From: JANXQE01 sp035651635
GTDB taxonomy: Bacteria > Verrucomicrobiota > Verrucomicrobiia > Limisphaerales > UBA8199
Direction of reading: 5' to 3'
Assembly: GCA_035651635.1 (NCBI GenBank)
Contig: DASRFK010000024.1
Coordinates: forward strand, 1-64,000
DNA: 64,000 nucleotides
Shown here: piece after piece, positions 53,961 through 62,564 of the stretch
How positions within the stretch are numbered: the stretch's first letter is position 1
Layout: every line of letters begins with the position of its first letter
Made by a program: the position numbers and the translations under genes
The notes under the pieces: generated by a model
What the model was told of the DNA's origin: nothing
Database searches by the model: none
What the model saw: the letters and a program-made list of their open reading frames with translations, nothing else

Positions 53961-54776
53961 ATGAAGATCCTTAGCTGCCTCCCCTTGCTCCTCTACCTGG
54001 TGGCGAGTGCCGCTCAAGCTGGCGATGGCGAATTCGCCGGCGTTGGTGTGGAATTGCGCGCGGAAGGACAGCACATCGTGGTCAACCACATACTCCCGGA
54101 CACGCCGGCAGCCGCTCAAAAAGACCTGCGTGTTGGCGACCGCATCGTTGCAGTAGCCCAGGATAAAGAGCCGCCGGTTCAAGTTCAAAACATCGCGCAA
54201 ACGGCCCGTTCGATACGCGGTCCAAAGGGCAGCACGGTTCGTTTGACGATCATTCCTGCTGGAGAAGATGACTCCCACGCTCGTGTGGTCAGCTTTGTGC
54301 GGGGAGAAATTAACCTGCCCTGGGGCGACGGCTTATTGCTGGCCACCGGAACCACGGCGCCGGATATCGAAATGGTTGAGGTTGCAAATAAAGCCGGTGA
54401 ACGCCTATCAAACTACGGTGGCAAAATCGTCGTTTTGGAATTCTGGGCAACCTGGTGCGGCCCATGTCAGACCAAGATGGCAAAACTTCAGACCTATCCA
54501 GGTGAGTATCCCGATTGGAAGAACAAGGTGGTATTGATCGCCGCCAGCATCGACGAAAGCGCTGAGATAGCGTCCAAACACTTAAAAGCGAAGGGCTGGG
54601 ATCAGACTCACAACGTTTGGGTCCAACTTCCCGCGATACGGGCTTACCACATCGATGGCATTCCAACTGTGTATATTATCGGCCGAAAAGGAACGATCGT
54701 TGCAGCGAACCCTCGCGACCTCGCGGAGGTGGTGAACCACGAGATTCAACAAGAGCGAGCTGCGGATGGCAAATGA
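53961..54776 (+). CDS. Secreted thioredoxin-like (TlpA/ResA) protein with N-terminal PDZ domain
   Basis: 271 residues with signal peptide MKILSCLPLLLYLVASAAQA. Residues about 25-105 form a PDZ domain (VVNHILPDTPAAAQKDLRVG, DRIVAV). Residues about 130-265 are a TlpA-like thioredoxin domain with the redox motif WCGPC at 165-169 and cis-Pro in GIPTVYI. It would reduce or shuffle disulfides of exported proteins; PDZ fused to thioredoxin is less common and suggests docking to C-terminal tails. It has intact cysteines, unlike the thioredoxin-like end of the M56 protein at 1816-5949. Confidence 0.85.
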   Translation: MKILSCLPLLLYLVASAAQAGDGEFAGVGVELRAEGQHIVVNHILPDTPAAAQKDLRVGDRIVAVAQDKEPPVQVQNIAQTARSIRGPKGSTVRLTIIPAGEDDSHARVVSFVRGEINLPWGDGLLLATGTTAPDIEMVEVANKAGERLSNYGGKIVVLEFWATWCGPCQTKMAKLQTYPGEYPDWKNKVVLIAASIDESAEIASKHLKAKGWDQTHNVWVQLPAIRAYHIDGIPTVYIIGRKGTIVAANPRDLAEVVNHEIQQERAADGK

Positions 54777-54956
54777 CGGCGGGCTTCGAGCTGTTTCCAA
54801 AAAACCACTGCTCTGATTATCAAAGCCTTACAAATAAGCATTGTTCCCCCTGGTTCGTTCAGTTAAGAGCGCCTGCTCGTGACAATTTGAACGATTTGAT
54901 CTTCTGGCGAGTCAACACCTTAAGGCGTGAAGCAACTCGCCTGTGCCAGTTGAATC

Positions 54957-55094
54957 ATGAAGAACCTGCCCTTTTCCTTTCTGCTTAAAGTCCTCATCGC
55001 AGGAGTAACCATTTCCGTTGGGCTTGGAGCGTCCAGGCCACCGGAGCCGGAGGGGGTTGCAATCGAGAGCGCGATGACTCATCGGGAACTGTAA
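54957..55094 (+). CDS. Possible small secreted peptide or gene scrap
   Basis: A 45-codon frame starting MKNLPFSFLLKVLIAGVTIS, which looks like a signal peptide, and ending EGVAIESAMTHREL-stop. The signal is convincing, but the mature part is only about 20 residues, so it may be the 5' end of a truncated gene. The rest of 54777-55119 holds nothing recognisable. Confidence 0.35.
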   Translation: MKNLPFSFLLKVLIAGVTISVGLGASRPPEPEGVAIESAMTHREL

Positions 55095-55119
55095 TGATGG
55101 CGGCAGGCCTGAACAGGCG

Positions 55120-56096
55120 ATGAACAAAAAGCTTGGATTTGCCTTCACGGCCTTAATCCTGGGGCTTGTAGCTTTGCTTGGATGGCAGACGTTTTCCAGG
55201 CCGGATCTGGTTTACAAGGGCAAGAGCTTACGCTCGTAACTTCAGGGGTACGATTGGATGCGAGAATCCCCGCAAATAGACGAAGCAGTGCTTTCCTTTG
55301 GCACCAATGCCCTGCCCCCGTTGTTAAAGGAGCTTCGGGCGCAAGATTCGTCGCCATGGGTCGCTTTCATAACGTTCGTCGAAAAGCATCGGATTGCACA
55401 CGTCCATTACACCCCGGCTGAATCACGAAATATGTACGCCGTGCTCGGGTTTAGAGCATTGGGGGACTCGCTGAACCAGCAGTGCCGGAGCTCATTGAGT
55501 TTTATCGGACTGCGGCAACGAAGGGGCCATGGGGACCCGGCGCTGCCTTGAGCTTTATTGGCCCGAAAGCCAAAACCGCAGTCCCAGCGCTGCTATCAAA
55601 TCTCCAAAGCACTAATGTTGCGGCACGCGAGGTCGCCGCTGCCGCGCTCGGCGAGATTCACTCGAATCACGAGTTAGTCGTTCCAATTTTGATGATCGCT
55701 CTGAATGATCCAGCCAGCCCCGTAAGGCATGCCGCAATAACGGCTCTGGGTAAGTACGGGCCAGCCGCTACTGAAGCTGTGCCGCGTTTGGTTGAAATGG
55801 TCAATGCTTCAACTTCTGGCTATCCTGACTTCCACATTGTCGAAGTGCTCGGGGAGATTCACAGCCGCCCTGATTTAGTTGTGCCAATCCTGACCGACTT
55901 GCTGTGCCGACCTGATAAGAGATTCCTTCCGCCCGTCCTTTGGTCTCTGGGACAATTTGGAACAGGGGCTGAATCGGCGGTTTCCAAGCTGATCCAACTT
56001 TACCGCGATGAAGATGATGCACAGAGAGCCGAACCCATCGGTCGAACTCTCAAATCTATAAATCCGGAGGCGGCGCGGGAACTTGGGCTGAAATAG
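55120..56096 (+). pseudogene. HEAT-repeat protein gene broken by a stop codon and a frameshift
   Basis: It starts MNKKLGFAFTALILGLVALL (an anchor like that of the protein at 10966-12078) and reads PDLVYKGKSLRS, then TAA at 55237-55239. The same frame continues at once with LQGYDWMRESPQIDEAVLSF, a natural continuation of the family motif, through FRALGDS. Near 55470 the coding frame shifts, and AVPELIEFYRT leads into clear HEAT units (AVPALLSNL, AREVAAAALGEIH, VVPILMIALNDP, AITALGKYG) to 56096. One in-frame stop and one frameshift therefore interrupt it. The 204-residue second part alone might still be made. Confidence 0.8.
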
Positions 56097-56355
56097 CAAA
56101 GGCGGACGGAAAGGAAGCATTAACCTCGGCAAAGCGCCCCGTCATTTTCGACGCCAGATGGCGAAAGTGGCGAATAAGCAGAATAGGCATTGCTTGACTT
56201 GAGAATGCGAATCTGTAAGCTACGCTCATGACTTCAAAGGAGTCTTTGCCTTGGTTGGGTGCTTTGGCCTCCAGGGAGCCCCACACGGCATCTCTCCAGC
56301 GTTTGAATATGCGGACCGGCCAGTCGCATAATGACAGTTAGCACAAAGAGAATCT

Positions 56356-56709
56356 ATGAACGGTTCGCCTCCTCCCCGGCCAGCAGTAGTGGCTTTTCTT
56401 GTTGTTCTGATTGTCGAGCTGCCGGCCTTCATCCTATTTTTGCTAATGCGCTGGACGCCCAACTACGGGCCAGAGTGGCATATTTGGCCGGTTCTGGCTG
56501 GGTTGTTTCCTGCGGTGTTCGCTAGGGACAAGCTGAACTTTTTGCCGCGCCATTTCAGCTTGCTGGAGCTTGCTGTCTTCACGATGCTCTTCATGATTCT
56601 GCTCTTCTTCGTTAGTTGGCGAACTCGGTTTTGGAGGCGCATCTTAGCGCTGGGCCTCGCGGGCTCAAGCGTCCTGGCTGTTCTCGGGCTGCTGCTCCTC
56701 CGTGCATGA
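56356..56709 (+). CDS. Small membrane protein, unknown function
   Basis: 117 residues from ATG 56356, with three or four hydrophobic segments (VVAFLVVLIVELPAFILFLL, LAVFTMLFMILLFFVSW, ILALGLAGSSVLAVLGLLLL). First of seven consecutive plus-strand genes for small membrane proteins up to 59212, which share no obvious sequence but have similar layout. No known family. Confidence 0.55.
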   Translation: MNGSPPPRPAVVAFLVVLIVELPAFILFLLMRWTPNYGPEWHIWPVLAGLFPAVFARDKLNFLPRHFSLLELAVFTMLFMILLFFVSWRTRFWRRILALGLAGSSVLAVLGLLLLRA

Positions 56710-56814
56710 AGCGCAGTGCTAACAATTTCGCGCAGGCGACTGCGGTTTGCGTTATGCGGTTACTTCGGGGTCAGGTGCCCGCAGCGCCTGGCAACAATCG
56801 TTAGAGGAAACTCC

Positions 56815-57105
56815 ATGGCGCGAACCTTTACGGCCATTTTGATGACTGTGTGGCTCGGATTGGGTCTTTTCATCCGCGAGCCACATTGGGTGTTTTTGCC
56901 TCTCTGGGGTTTGTTCCCAGGCGATTGTTCGTTTCACGGATCGCTGTCCCATGCTGCCGCGCTCTCTGCGTGGATCTTCTGCTTCGCTGCCGCTCTGGTG
57001 GGTTTGGTTTTCCTGGCGTTTCACCGAAACAGTAAACTTGCAGCCGGGATCTTTGCCGTCGTGCTCCTGTTTTCTGGCTACATAGGTCTATGGAGAGCTG
57101 TCTAA
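56815..57105 (+). CDS. Small membrane protein, unknown function
   Basis: 96 residues from ATG 56815, preceded by GAGGAAACTCC, a good ribosome site; the longer frame to 56716 has no such support. Segments: TAILMTVWLGLGLFI, AAALSAWIFCFAAALVGLVF and AAGIFAVVLLFSGYIGLW. The loop between the first two has a PLWGLFPGD motif. No family recognised. Confidence 0.55.
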   Translation: MARTFTAILMTVWLGLGLFIREPHWVFLPLWGLFPGDCSFHGSLSHAAALSAWIFCFAAALVGLVFLAFHRNSKLAAGIFAVVLLFSGYIGLWRAV

Positions 57106-57258
57106 ATGAACATCATTCCAGCCTCTAACTTTTCCGTGGAGCCGACAGACGCTGCTTGTGGTATTTCCACTGTCTCGTCCGAAATTGTTCGTCTGAGGCT
57201 TTGTTGGGAGGCCCAACCCAGTGGCTGCTGCTCGCGTCACCTTTAAGCCCCCATCTTG

Positions 57259-57582
57259 ATGACAACAACAGTTACCATACTCGGCGCCATCTGGTTCTTT
57301 ACCTTCTTGTGCTCGGTTTGCGCGATTACCTTTGCGATTTTATGGCATCGGCATGCGTGGGCCGCTTTGCTCATGGCTGCTTTGGCCATTAGCATCAGCG
57401 TCATGGGCCTCACTGGACGAACCCCACTCGGGCGCTTGCCAGATGTCGCTTGGAGTTGGACGAATGATTCATTCCTGATTTCTATGCGACTGGGCTCCGC
57501 ATTTGTTATTCCGCTCGTTCTGGCGATAGTTGGAACAGCGACACTCCTCGTTCGGAACAAAGGTCGGCTGCATGGAGCTTAA
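57259..57582 (+). CDS. Small membrane protein, unknown function
   Basis: 107 residues from ATG 57259. Four hydrophobic segments (TVTILGAIWFFTFLCSVCAI, AALLMAALAISISVMGL, SAFVIPLVLAIVGTATLLV). Charged residues are few and lie at the ends. No motif or family recognised. Confidence 0.5.
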   Translation: MTTTVTILGAIWFFTFLCSVCAITFAILWHRHAWAALLMAALAISISVMGLTGRTPLGRLPDVAWSWTNDSFLISMRLGSAFVIPLVLAIVGTATLLVRNKGRLHGA

Positions 57583-57779
57583 CCCGGTCACTGGCACGAG
57601 CCAGCGTCGTGCGGAATGCGCTTGGGACGATTGGCCAATCTGTGTAACGGATTGGATGTTATGCTGAGCACAAGGGGAGCGGGGGCGCTGGGCCTGGCCG
57701 GCGATTGCTAAAGCCCTCTTTTTTTATGTATAGCCGAACCTGTCACAGTAATCTCTGCCGCCGGTACTTTGGGTTGGTG

Positions 57780-58097
57780 ATGCGGTGGCCTATTGTTCAC
57801 CTCGTCCTATGCCTCTGCGGACTGGCTGTGGGGATCGGCGGTTTGCTCTCGTTTGGCGACGCCACCGGTAATCAGCGGCAGGTTCTGGCATCGCGGATTG
57901 TCGGCATCCTCATGGTGGTAGTTTACGGGTGGACTCTGCTACGCCTAGCTGCCAGACTTTTTCGCGGCTCCTGGGCCGGTCATTGTGAGGCACGTATCGC
58001 ACAGTGCGGAGGCCAACGAGTCGCTTCACCGCATGGCGGCTTAGCTGGGCGTAATGGCACTTCAGGAGTGATCAGGGAGCCGCCGTCGGTGACCTGA
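57780..58097 (+). CDS. Small membrane protein, unknown function
   Basis: 105 residues from ATG 57780; an ATG further upstream at 57726 is also possible. Two hydrophobic segments (IVHLVLCLCGLAVGIGGLLS and IVGILMVVVYGWTLLRLAAR), then a polar Gly/Arg-rich tail without structure. The tail suggests that the end may have shifted frame. Confidence 0.45.
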   Translation: MRWPIVHLVLCLCGLAVGIGGLLSFGDATGNQRQVLASRIVGILMVVVYGWTLLRLAARLFRGSWAGHCEARIAQCGGQRVASPHGGLAGRNGTSGVIREPPSVT

Positions 58098-58128
58098 TCG
58101 TTTGGGAAACAAGCGACAAGGTTGACGT

Positions 58129-58401
58129 ATGACAACAAAGCGGGAAGGCTGTTACCAATTGAACAAGCGAGCGCTACACCCCAACATTTGCTTGGTAGTC
58201 GGTAGTGGCTTGTGTGCTTTTGTGCTCGTCGTTTTGTCCACGCGGCAGGGGAACTGGCACCCGTTGCTGCTTCCGGTTGGGGGGGGAAGCTTTTTGCCAC
58301 TGGTCGTTGTTATGGTAAGGGGCGACTCTTGGCAGAAGATGGTTGCCGCCGCCCTGCTGTTTGTCGTCTGTTTTGGTTTGCTGGTATCAGTGATGGATTA
58401 A
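58129..58401 (+). CDS. Small membrane protein, unknown function
   Basis: 90 residues from ATG 58129. Three hydrophobic segments (ICLVVGSGLCAFVLVVL, LLLPVGGGSFLPLVVVMV, MVAAALLFVVCFGLLVSV). The next gene starts 14 bases after its stop. Confidence 0.5.
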   Translation: MTTKREGCYQLNKRALHPNICLVVGSGLCAFVLVVLSTRQGNWHPLLLPVGGGSFLPLVVVMVRGDSWQKMVAAALLFVVCFGLLVSVMD

Positions 58402-58415
58402 CGCTATGTAATGAT

Positions 58416-58727
58416 ATGACTCGGGCGCCAGCATTCATTTTTGCGTATCCGAGACTTGGCTGGTCATTGATTCTTTCGTCGGCCATCGCAGGATTTTTTC
58501 TGATTGTTCCGGTTATTCAATTATTGGGTGCGCCGGGGAATACCCTCTCCGATTGTCGGAAATTTGGGATTCCAATCGTTTCGATATGCGGTGTCGGTGC
58601 TCTTCTTAGCGCATTTGGTCGCTTCAAGCGCCAGTGCACCCTGGTGTGCGCTGCCGCCGTTGTGCTCTTTTCCTGTTTCCTTGGTTGGGGCGCTTTCCTG
58701 ACCTTGTGGGCAATCGTTGGCAGTTGA
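58416..58727 (+). CDS. Small membrane protein, unknown function
   Basis: 103 residues from ATG 58416. Three hydrophobic segments (WSLILSSAIAGFFLIVPVIQ, IVSICGVGALLSAFG, LVCAAAVVLFSCFLGWGAFL). The next gene begins 17 bases downstream, so these genes are probably cotranscribed. Confidence 0.5.
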   Translation: MTRAPAFIFAYPRLGWSLILSSAIAGFFLIVPVIQLLGAPGNTLSDCRKFGIPIVSICGVGALLSAFGRFKRQCTLVCAAAVVLFSCFLGWGAFLTLWAIVGS

Positions 58728-58744
58728 TCCGACTTAAGACGATA

Positions 58745-59212
58745 ATGCAAAAGGCATGTCAATATTGCGGACGTGAGAGCGATGCAGAGCCCCTGCGCAA
58801 TCCCACCGTTTGGATCTGCCTTCCCTGTTTGTTCCGGCGTATTCTCCCTTATTTCACTCGACTGCACCTCCGCCTGCTCATCTGGTTTTATCTGTTATTC
58901 GCTGGCTTGACCTTTCTCATTTTGCTGCCGGGCTCAATTTCCGGACGCGGAGAGCCTTTCAGCACGAGCATCTGGGGCGTTATCCTGGCATTCGCGGGAC
59001 CGTTCACTGGAATCGCTTCCCGAGGGTTTGATTTCGCTTACGGGTTGCCGAGCATTGTTCCTTACTGCTGCGCGGTGCTCGGTGGAGGACTCCTGTTTCA
59101 GCTCGTTCCGCTTCCGCGCGCCAGCATGTGGGTGCGCATTTCCGCCTGGTGCGTTGGGCTGCTTGGATGGTTTTCCGGAACGGTGCTATCGATATTTGTC
59201 GCGAACTCATGA
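58745..59212 (+). CDS. Membrane protein with N-terminal zinc-ribbon-like motif
   Basis: 155 residues from ATG 58745. The start carries a C-x2-C ... C-x2-C pattern (CQYCGRESDAEPLRNP, then WICLPC), a treble-clef or ribbon-like zinc site. Four or five hydrophobic segments follow (LLIWFYLLFAGLTFLILL, IVPYCCAVLGGGLLFQLV). Small zinc-ribbon membrane proteins of this kind are common in Bacteria, but their role is not known. Last gene of the small membrane protein row. Confidence 0.6.
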   Translation: MQKACQYCGRESDAEPLRNPTVWICLPCLFRRILPYFTRLHLRLLIWFYLLFAGLTFLILLPGSISGRGEPFSTSIWGVILAFAGPFTGIASRGFDFAYGLPSIVPYCCAVLGGGLLFQLVPLPRASMWVRISAWCVGLLGWFSGTVLSIFVANS

Positions 59213-59946
59213 CGCGGGCCTCTAACAATTCCATGTTGCGGATTAGCACGAACGGTGGGCTTTGGCTTCGCTCGAATTTGACTTGGTGCGCCCGGGGAGG
59301 TTTCAATGCCAAGAACCTGGTGCCAATCGCAAATGTCTGTCGTTGGACCGGTTGATAGATGCGCGACACCAGTTCCCCAGTAAGAACGAGCTTCTTAAAT
59401 CAAATAAAATGCAAATACATCGTAGGGTTGGAATTCTGGTGCAGTGTCTAGCTTTTGTCTTGGCACGCATTGCTTTCGTCTGCTTGCCACTGCACGACCG
59501 TGACTTTGGCACTGGCCACTGGCTGACTGTCAGGCCCAGTGATTCGGCCCGAGATTGGGAATCCCGGTAAGAGCACAACGACGGCGCTGCCAGCGAGCAG
59601 GGCCTCTTGTGTCACAATTTCGTCTCGAGCTCATGGTTCCGTTCCGCAGTCACGCAATGCGTGGTGCATATTCGCTGTGCTGCACGTGGATTGCCGATAG
59701 GGCATCCGCTTCGCCTCTTGTCCACCAGGCGAACTCCCAGGTTTCCTGCGACATACACGTGCGTCCGAGTTAGCTTTTCAGGAACAAAATTTCCCTCGCC
59801 GTAGCTATTCAAAACGATGCGAAGCATTCTTTGGCGAGTTATTGGGCGTGCTCTGAATTTCTCCAATTCCTTAACACCGCAAGTCCTCAGAGTCTGCCCT
59901 GCCGACACAAACTTTGGCCTATTCCCCGACTCAGGAGGCTCGAGGA

Positions 59947-59970
59947 ACGAATACCAAAACGAATACCAAA
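59947..59970 (+). repeat. 12-base tandem repeat (two units)
   Basis: ACGAATACCAAA occurs twice in direct succession (59947-59958, 59959-59970), about 280 bases upstream of the integrase start. It could be a recombinase arm-type site or a chance duplication. Confidence 0.5.
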
Positions 59971-60131
59971 CCGCTTCCTGCCGGTACGTTCCCATATCTG
60001 CCGATACGCACGGATTCAGTTTTGAAGTGTGCCAAAATGGCCCAAAAATAGGCCCGAAACGGACGATTCCGACCCTCGCCTCCAGTTCTAACCGTGAGTG
60101 CGGCAACGAGTTCGGAGGTTGGGAAAGCCAA

Positions 60132-60155
60132 TGGCTAACGGTTTGGCTAACAGTT
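60132..60155 (+). repeat. 12-base tandem repeat (two units)
   Basis: TGGCTAACGGTT and TGGCTAACAGTT follow each other (60132-60143, 60144-60155) with one difference, about 100 bases before the integrase start. Same possible meaning as the repeat at 59947. Confidence 0.5.
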
Positions 60156-60253
60156 TGAGAATTGCTCAAATTGTTTCCACTTTGTGGCACGTTGCGGTCA
60201 CATTGAGTTAACCGCGGGAATCAGCTCTGAGATAGGCTCGGCAATGACGAGCC

Positions 60254-62254
60254 ATGAAAGAGCGCTATCGCTTGTTCCTCCGTCGCAAGAGCGTTTACTA
60301 CGCCTTCGACAACACCACCAAAACCTTCGAGAGCCTCAAGACCAAAGACAAGGCCGAGGCCGCCCGCCTGCTCATGGCCATGAACGAGGCCGGCAAGCAG
60401 CCTGCCATGAACCTGGGCCTTGCTCGCGTTTACCTCAAACACAGCGACCCAATGGTCACCCAGCGCACCTGGCAGCACGTCCTGGACGAGATCACCAAAC
60501 TCAAGTCCGGCCCCACGCAGTACCGCTGGCAGACGGCCGCTAAAGACAAAGCCTTTGACCTCATCCGCTCCCGCCTCCTCATCGAGACCCAGGCCGAGCA
60601 CTTCCTTCAGGTCCTCAAAAAAGGAACCGTCTCCACCAACGCCTACCTCCGCAAAACTCACAACTTCGCCCTCGACATGAACTGGCTGCCGGCCTCCGTC
60701 ATCCCGCGGCGCCAATGGCCCGCCATCCACTTCAAAGAAAAACGCGCCATCACACTCGCCGAGCACCAGCAGATTATCGCCGCCGAAACCAACACCGAGC
60801 GCAAGAACCTCTACCAATTGTGCTGGCACCTGGGCGCTAGCCAGGGCGACATCGCCGCGCTTAAGGGTGAGGATGTCGATTGGACCAACAACACGGTCAG
60901 CTTCTTTCGCAAGAAGACCGGAGTCCCGGTCCTCGTGCACCTGGGCAGTGAAGCCCTGAACCTGCTCAAAGACCTGCCGGCCGAAGGCCCGCTCTTCCCG
61001 TATCTATCCAAAGTCCGCGCTGGCGACCGCGCCACCGAATTCAAACAGCGCTGCATGCAGTTGAAGATCGCCGGCGTGACCCGTACGTTTCCCCTGCCGG
61101 ACCTCGATGACGTGAAAGTGAAAGGAGTACGGGTTCTTCCAGGGGCCGACAACTATTCCGAAAGCAGTAGCCAAGGACAGGTTTCGTTCGATGCGCCCGG
61201 GTCCACTTTGTCGGTGAGCGTGCCCATCCCGGCCGGAGGAACAACTACGAACAAAGGTGAGTTCGTCGCCGCACCGATCCCATTTCTGAGTCCCTCGATT
61301 GGCTTTGGCATCGGTTTGGGCGCTGGGTACATCTACAACCCCGCGTTTGCCGGAACAAATGCTCCCCCATGGGTTACGGGTCTGGGCGGATTCTACAGCG
61401 ACAATGGAAGCTGGGGGGCAGGGGCTGCTCACAAAATGAACTGGAGCGAAGACCGCTGGCGACTCACCGCCGCTCTGGGATACGCCGACCTCAAATACGA
61501 CTTTCTTGGTATTGGCACCGGGGCCGGCGACGCAGGCCAATCGCCTCCGCTTCGACAGACGGCAGCGGGTGGGCTCCTGAAGCTGCTCCGCGGGGTGGGC
61601 AATCATTGGTACCTCGGTGGGAGTTACGACTTGGGTTACGTGCAAACGTCCATTGAAACCAGTGTGCTAAACATCCCTCCAGCGTTGGCTGGCGTGCCCC
61701 TCAAGCTCGACACACGACTCTCAGCCTTTGGCCTTCATCTCCAAAGGGACACTCGCGATAGCACCTTCTATCCTGCGACCGGGACACTCTTCAATGTGGA
61801 TGGAAACTTCTTTGAGCCGGCGCTTGGCAGCGATTTCAGATTCCAAACGTACGCCTTGGCCTATAATCGATATTTCTCACTCGCAACTAATCATGTTTTG
61901 GCCCTGCGCGGTTACGGCCGAGCAACAGGTGGCAACGCGCCTTTCTTTGCGCTCGCCTCGTTTGGATCAGGCGCCGACCTGCGCGGTTACACCCCAGGTC
62001 GTTACCGGGACAACCTGATGTTCGCCGTGCAGGCGGAGTATCGCTGGCGTTTTACCGAACGTTTCGGTCTGGTCGCATTCGGCGGGGTGGGCAGCGTTGC
62101 CCCCAAAATCGATGAATTCGATGTCTTGTTGCCGAGCGCCGGAGCAGGCCTGCGTTACGTGCTGGCAAAAAAGAACAATGTCAGCTTGCGCTTCGATGCC
62201 GCCTGGGGTCGACATGACCACACCTTTTACGTTGGCGTCGGCGAGGCCTTTTAA
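60254..62254 (+). CDS. Fusion of a tyrosine-recombinase N-terminal part with an Omp85/BamA-type barrel
   Basis: 666 residues in one frame. Residues 1-276 resemble a Verrucomicrobial tyrosine recombinase: N-terminal MKERYRLFLRRKSVYYAFDN, a core-binding part with ITLAEHQQIIAAETNTERKN, and catalytic-domain start LCWHLGASQGDIAALKGEDV, but the protein changes after KIAGVT, so the distal His/Arg and Tyr motifs are missing. Residues about 290-666 are an outer-membrane beta-barrel of the surface-antigen (BamA/TamA) family: SFGSGADLRGYTPGRYRDN, EYRWRFTERFGLVAFGGVG and a final aromatic residue (GVGEAF). The barrel has no signal peptide of its own and no POTRA part. The join suggests a recombination event, leaving a recombinase and a barrel that cannot both work as usual. 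Confidence 0.8.
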   Translation: MKERYRLFLRRKSVYYAFDNTTKTFESLKTKDKAEAARLLMAMNEAGKQPAMNLGLARVYLKHSDPMVTQRTWQHVLDEITKLKSGPTQYRWQTAAKDKAFDLIRSRLLIETQAEHFLQVLKKGTVSTNAYLRKTHNFALDMNWLPASVIPRRQWPAIHFKEKRAITLAEHQQIIAAETNTERKNLYQLCWHLGASQGDIAALKGEDVDWTNNTVSFFRKKTGVPVLVHLGSEALNLLKDLPAEGPLFPYLSKVRAGDRATEFKQRCMQLKIAGVTRTFPLPDLDDVKVKGVRVLPGADNYSESSSQGQVSFDAPGSTLSVSVPIPAGGTTTNKGEFVAAPIPFLSPSIGFGIGLGAGYIYNPAFAGTNAPPWVTGLGGFYSDNGSWGAGAAHKMNWSEDRWRLTAALGYADLKYDFLGIGTGAGDAGQSPPLRQTAAGGLLKLLRGVGNHWYLGGSYDLGYVQTSIETSVLNIPPALAGVPLKLDTRLSAFGLHLQRDTRDSTFYPATGTLFNVDGNFFEPALGSDFRFQTYALAYNRYFSLATNHVLALRGYGRATGGNAPFFALASFGSGADLRGYTPGRYRDNLMFAVQAEYRWRFTERFGLVAFGGVGSVAPKIDEFDVLLPSAGAGLRYVLAKKNNVSLRFDAAWGRHDHTFYVGVGEAF

Positions 62255-62284
62255 AATGCCGGAACAACTAAGCGACACAATCAA

Positions 62285-62416
62285 ATGACCAACTCGATCG
62301 GAATCGCCTATGAGAATAGAGATGATGCCAAAGAGGTTCTCCGTCGCGTCAGCCGGATGAAATTCGAGTATTACCTCACCGTGCAAGATGCTGTGGTCGG
62401 GATACTCCAAGCCTGA
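62285..62416 (+). pseudogene. Truncated DUF1269-like fragment
   Basis: 43 codons starting MTNSIGIAYENRDDAKEVLR and ending FEYYLTVQDAVVGILQA-stop. The spacing of AxEVL and LxVxDAVV resembles the beginning of DUF1269 membrane proteins. The remaining three quarters of that family are missing. It follows the barrel gene by 30 bases. Assignment is tentative. Confidence 0.45.
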
Positions 62417-62564
62417 TCAAAACGGGTACCGGATCTTCTGCCTGCCGAAACACCAGCTTCCAGAAAAGAGGGTGAAGGACTTCGTTCGTTACGTGATATG
62501 GTGGTTTCGGCCAGGAAGATGGCGAAATCAAACTGCCTCCGGATTGGCGCAAACGGAATTAGTT

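Larger units (their letters stand above)
59213..60253. other. Long intergenic region upstream of an integrase fusion gene
   Basis: No gene with support is seen over about 1040 bases. Frames on both strands are open for 60-190 codons but lack signals, domains and ribosome sites. It contains two 12-base tandem repeats, listed separately. The region may mark the edge of an inserted element. No tRNA is recognisable. Confidence 0.45.

Noticed and set aside
59612..60190. Open frame of 192 codons on the minus strand before the recombinase
   Set aside because: Its composition is not protein-like (repetitive Ser/Gln/Thr near the tandem repeats) and no start signal is seen.
59213..60253. tRNA or attachment site next to the recombinase
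   Set aside because: No cloverleaf arms or T-loop consensus were found in the empty region; a search with a tRNA model would be decisive.
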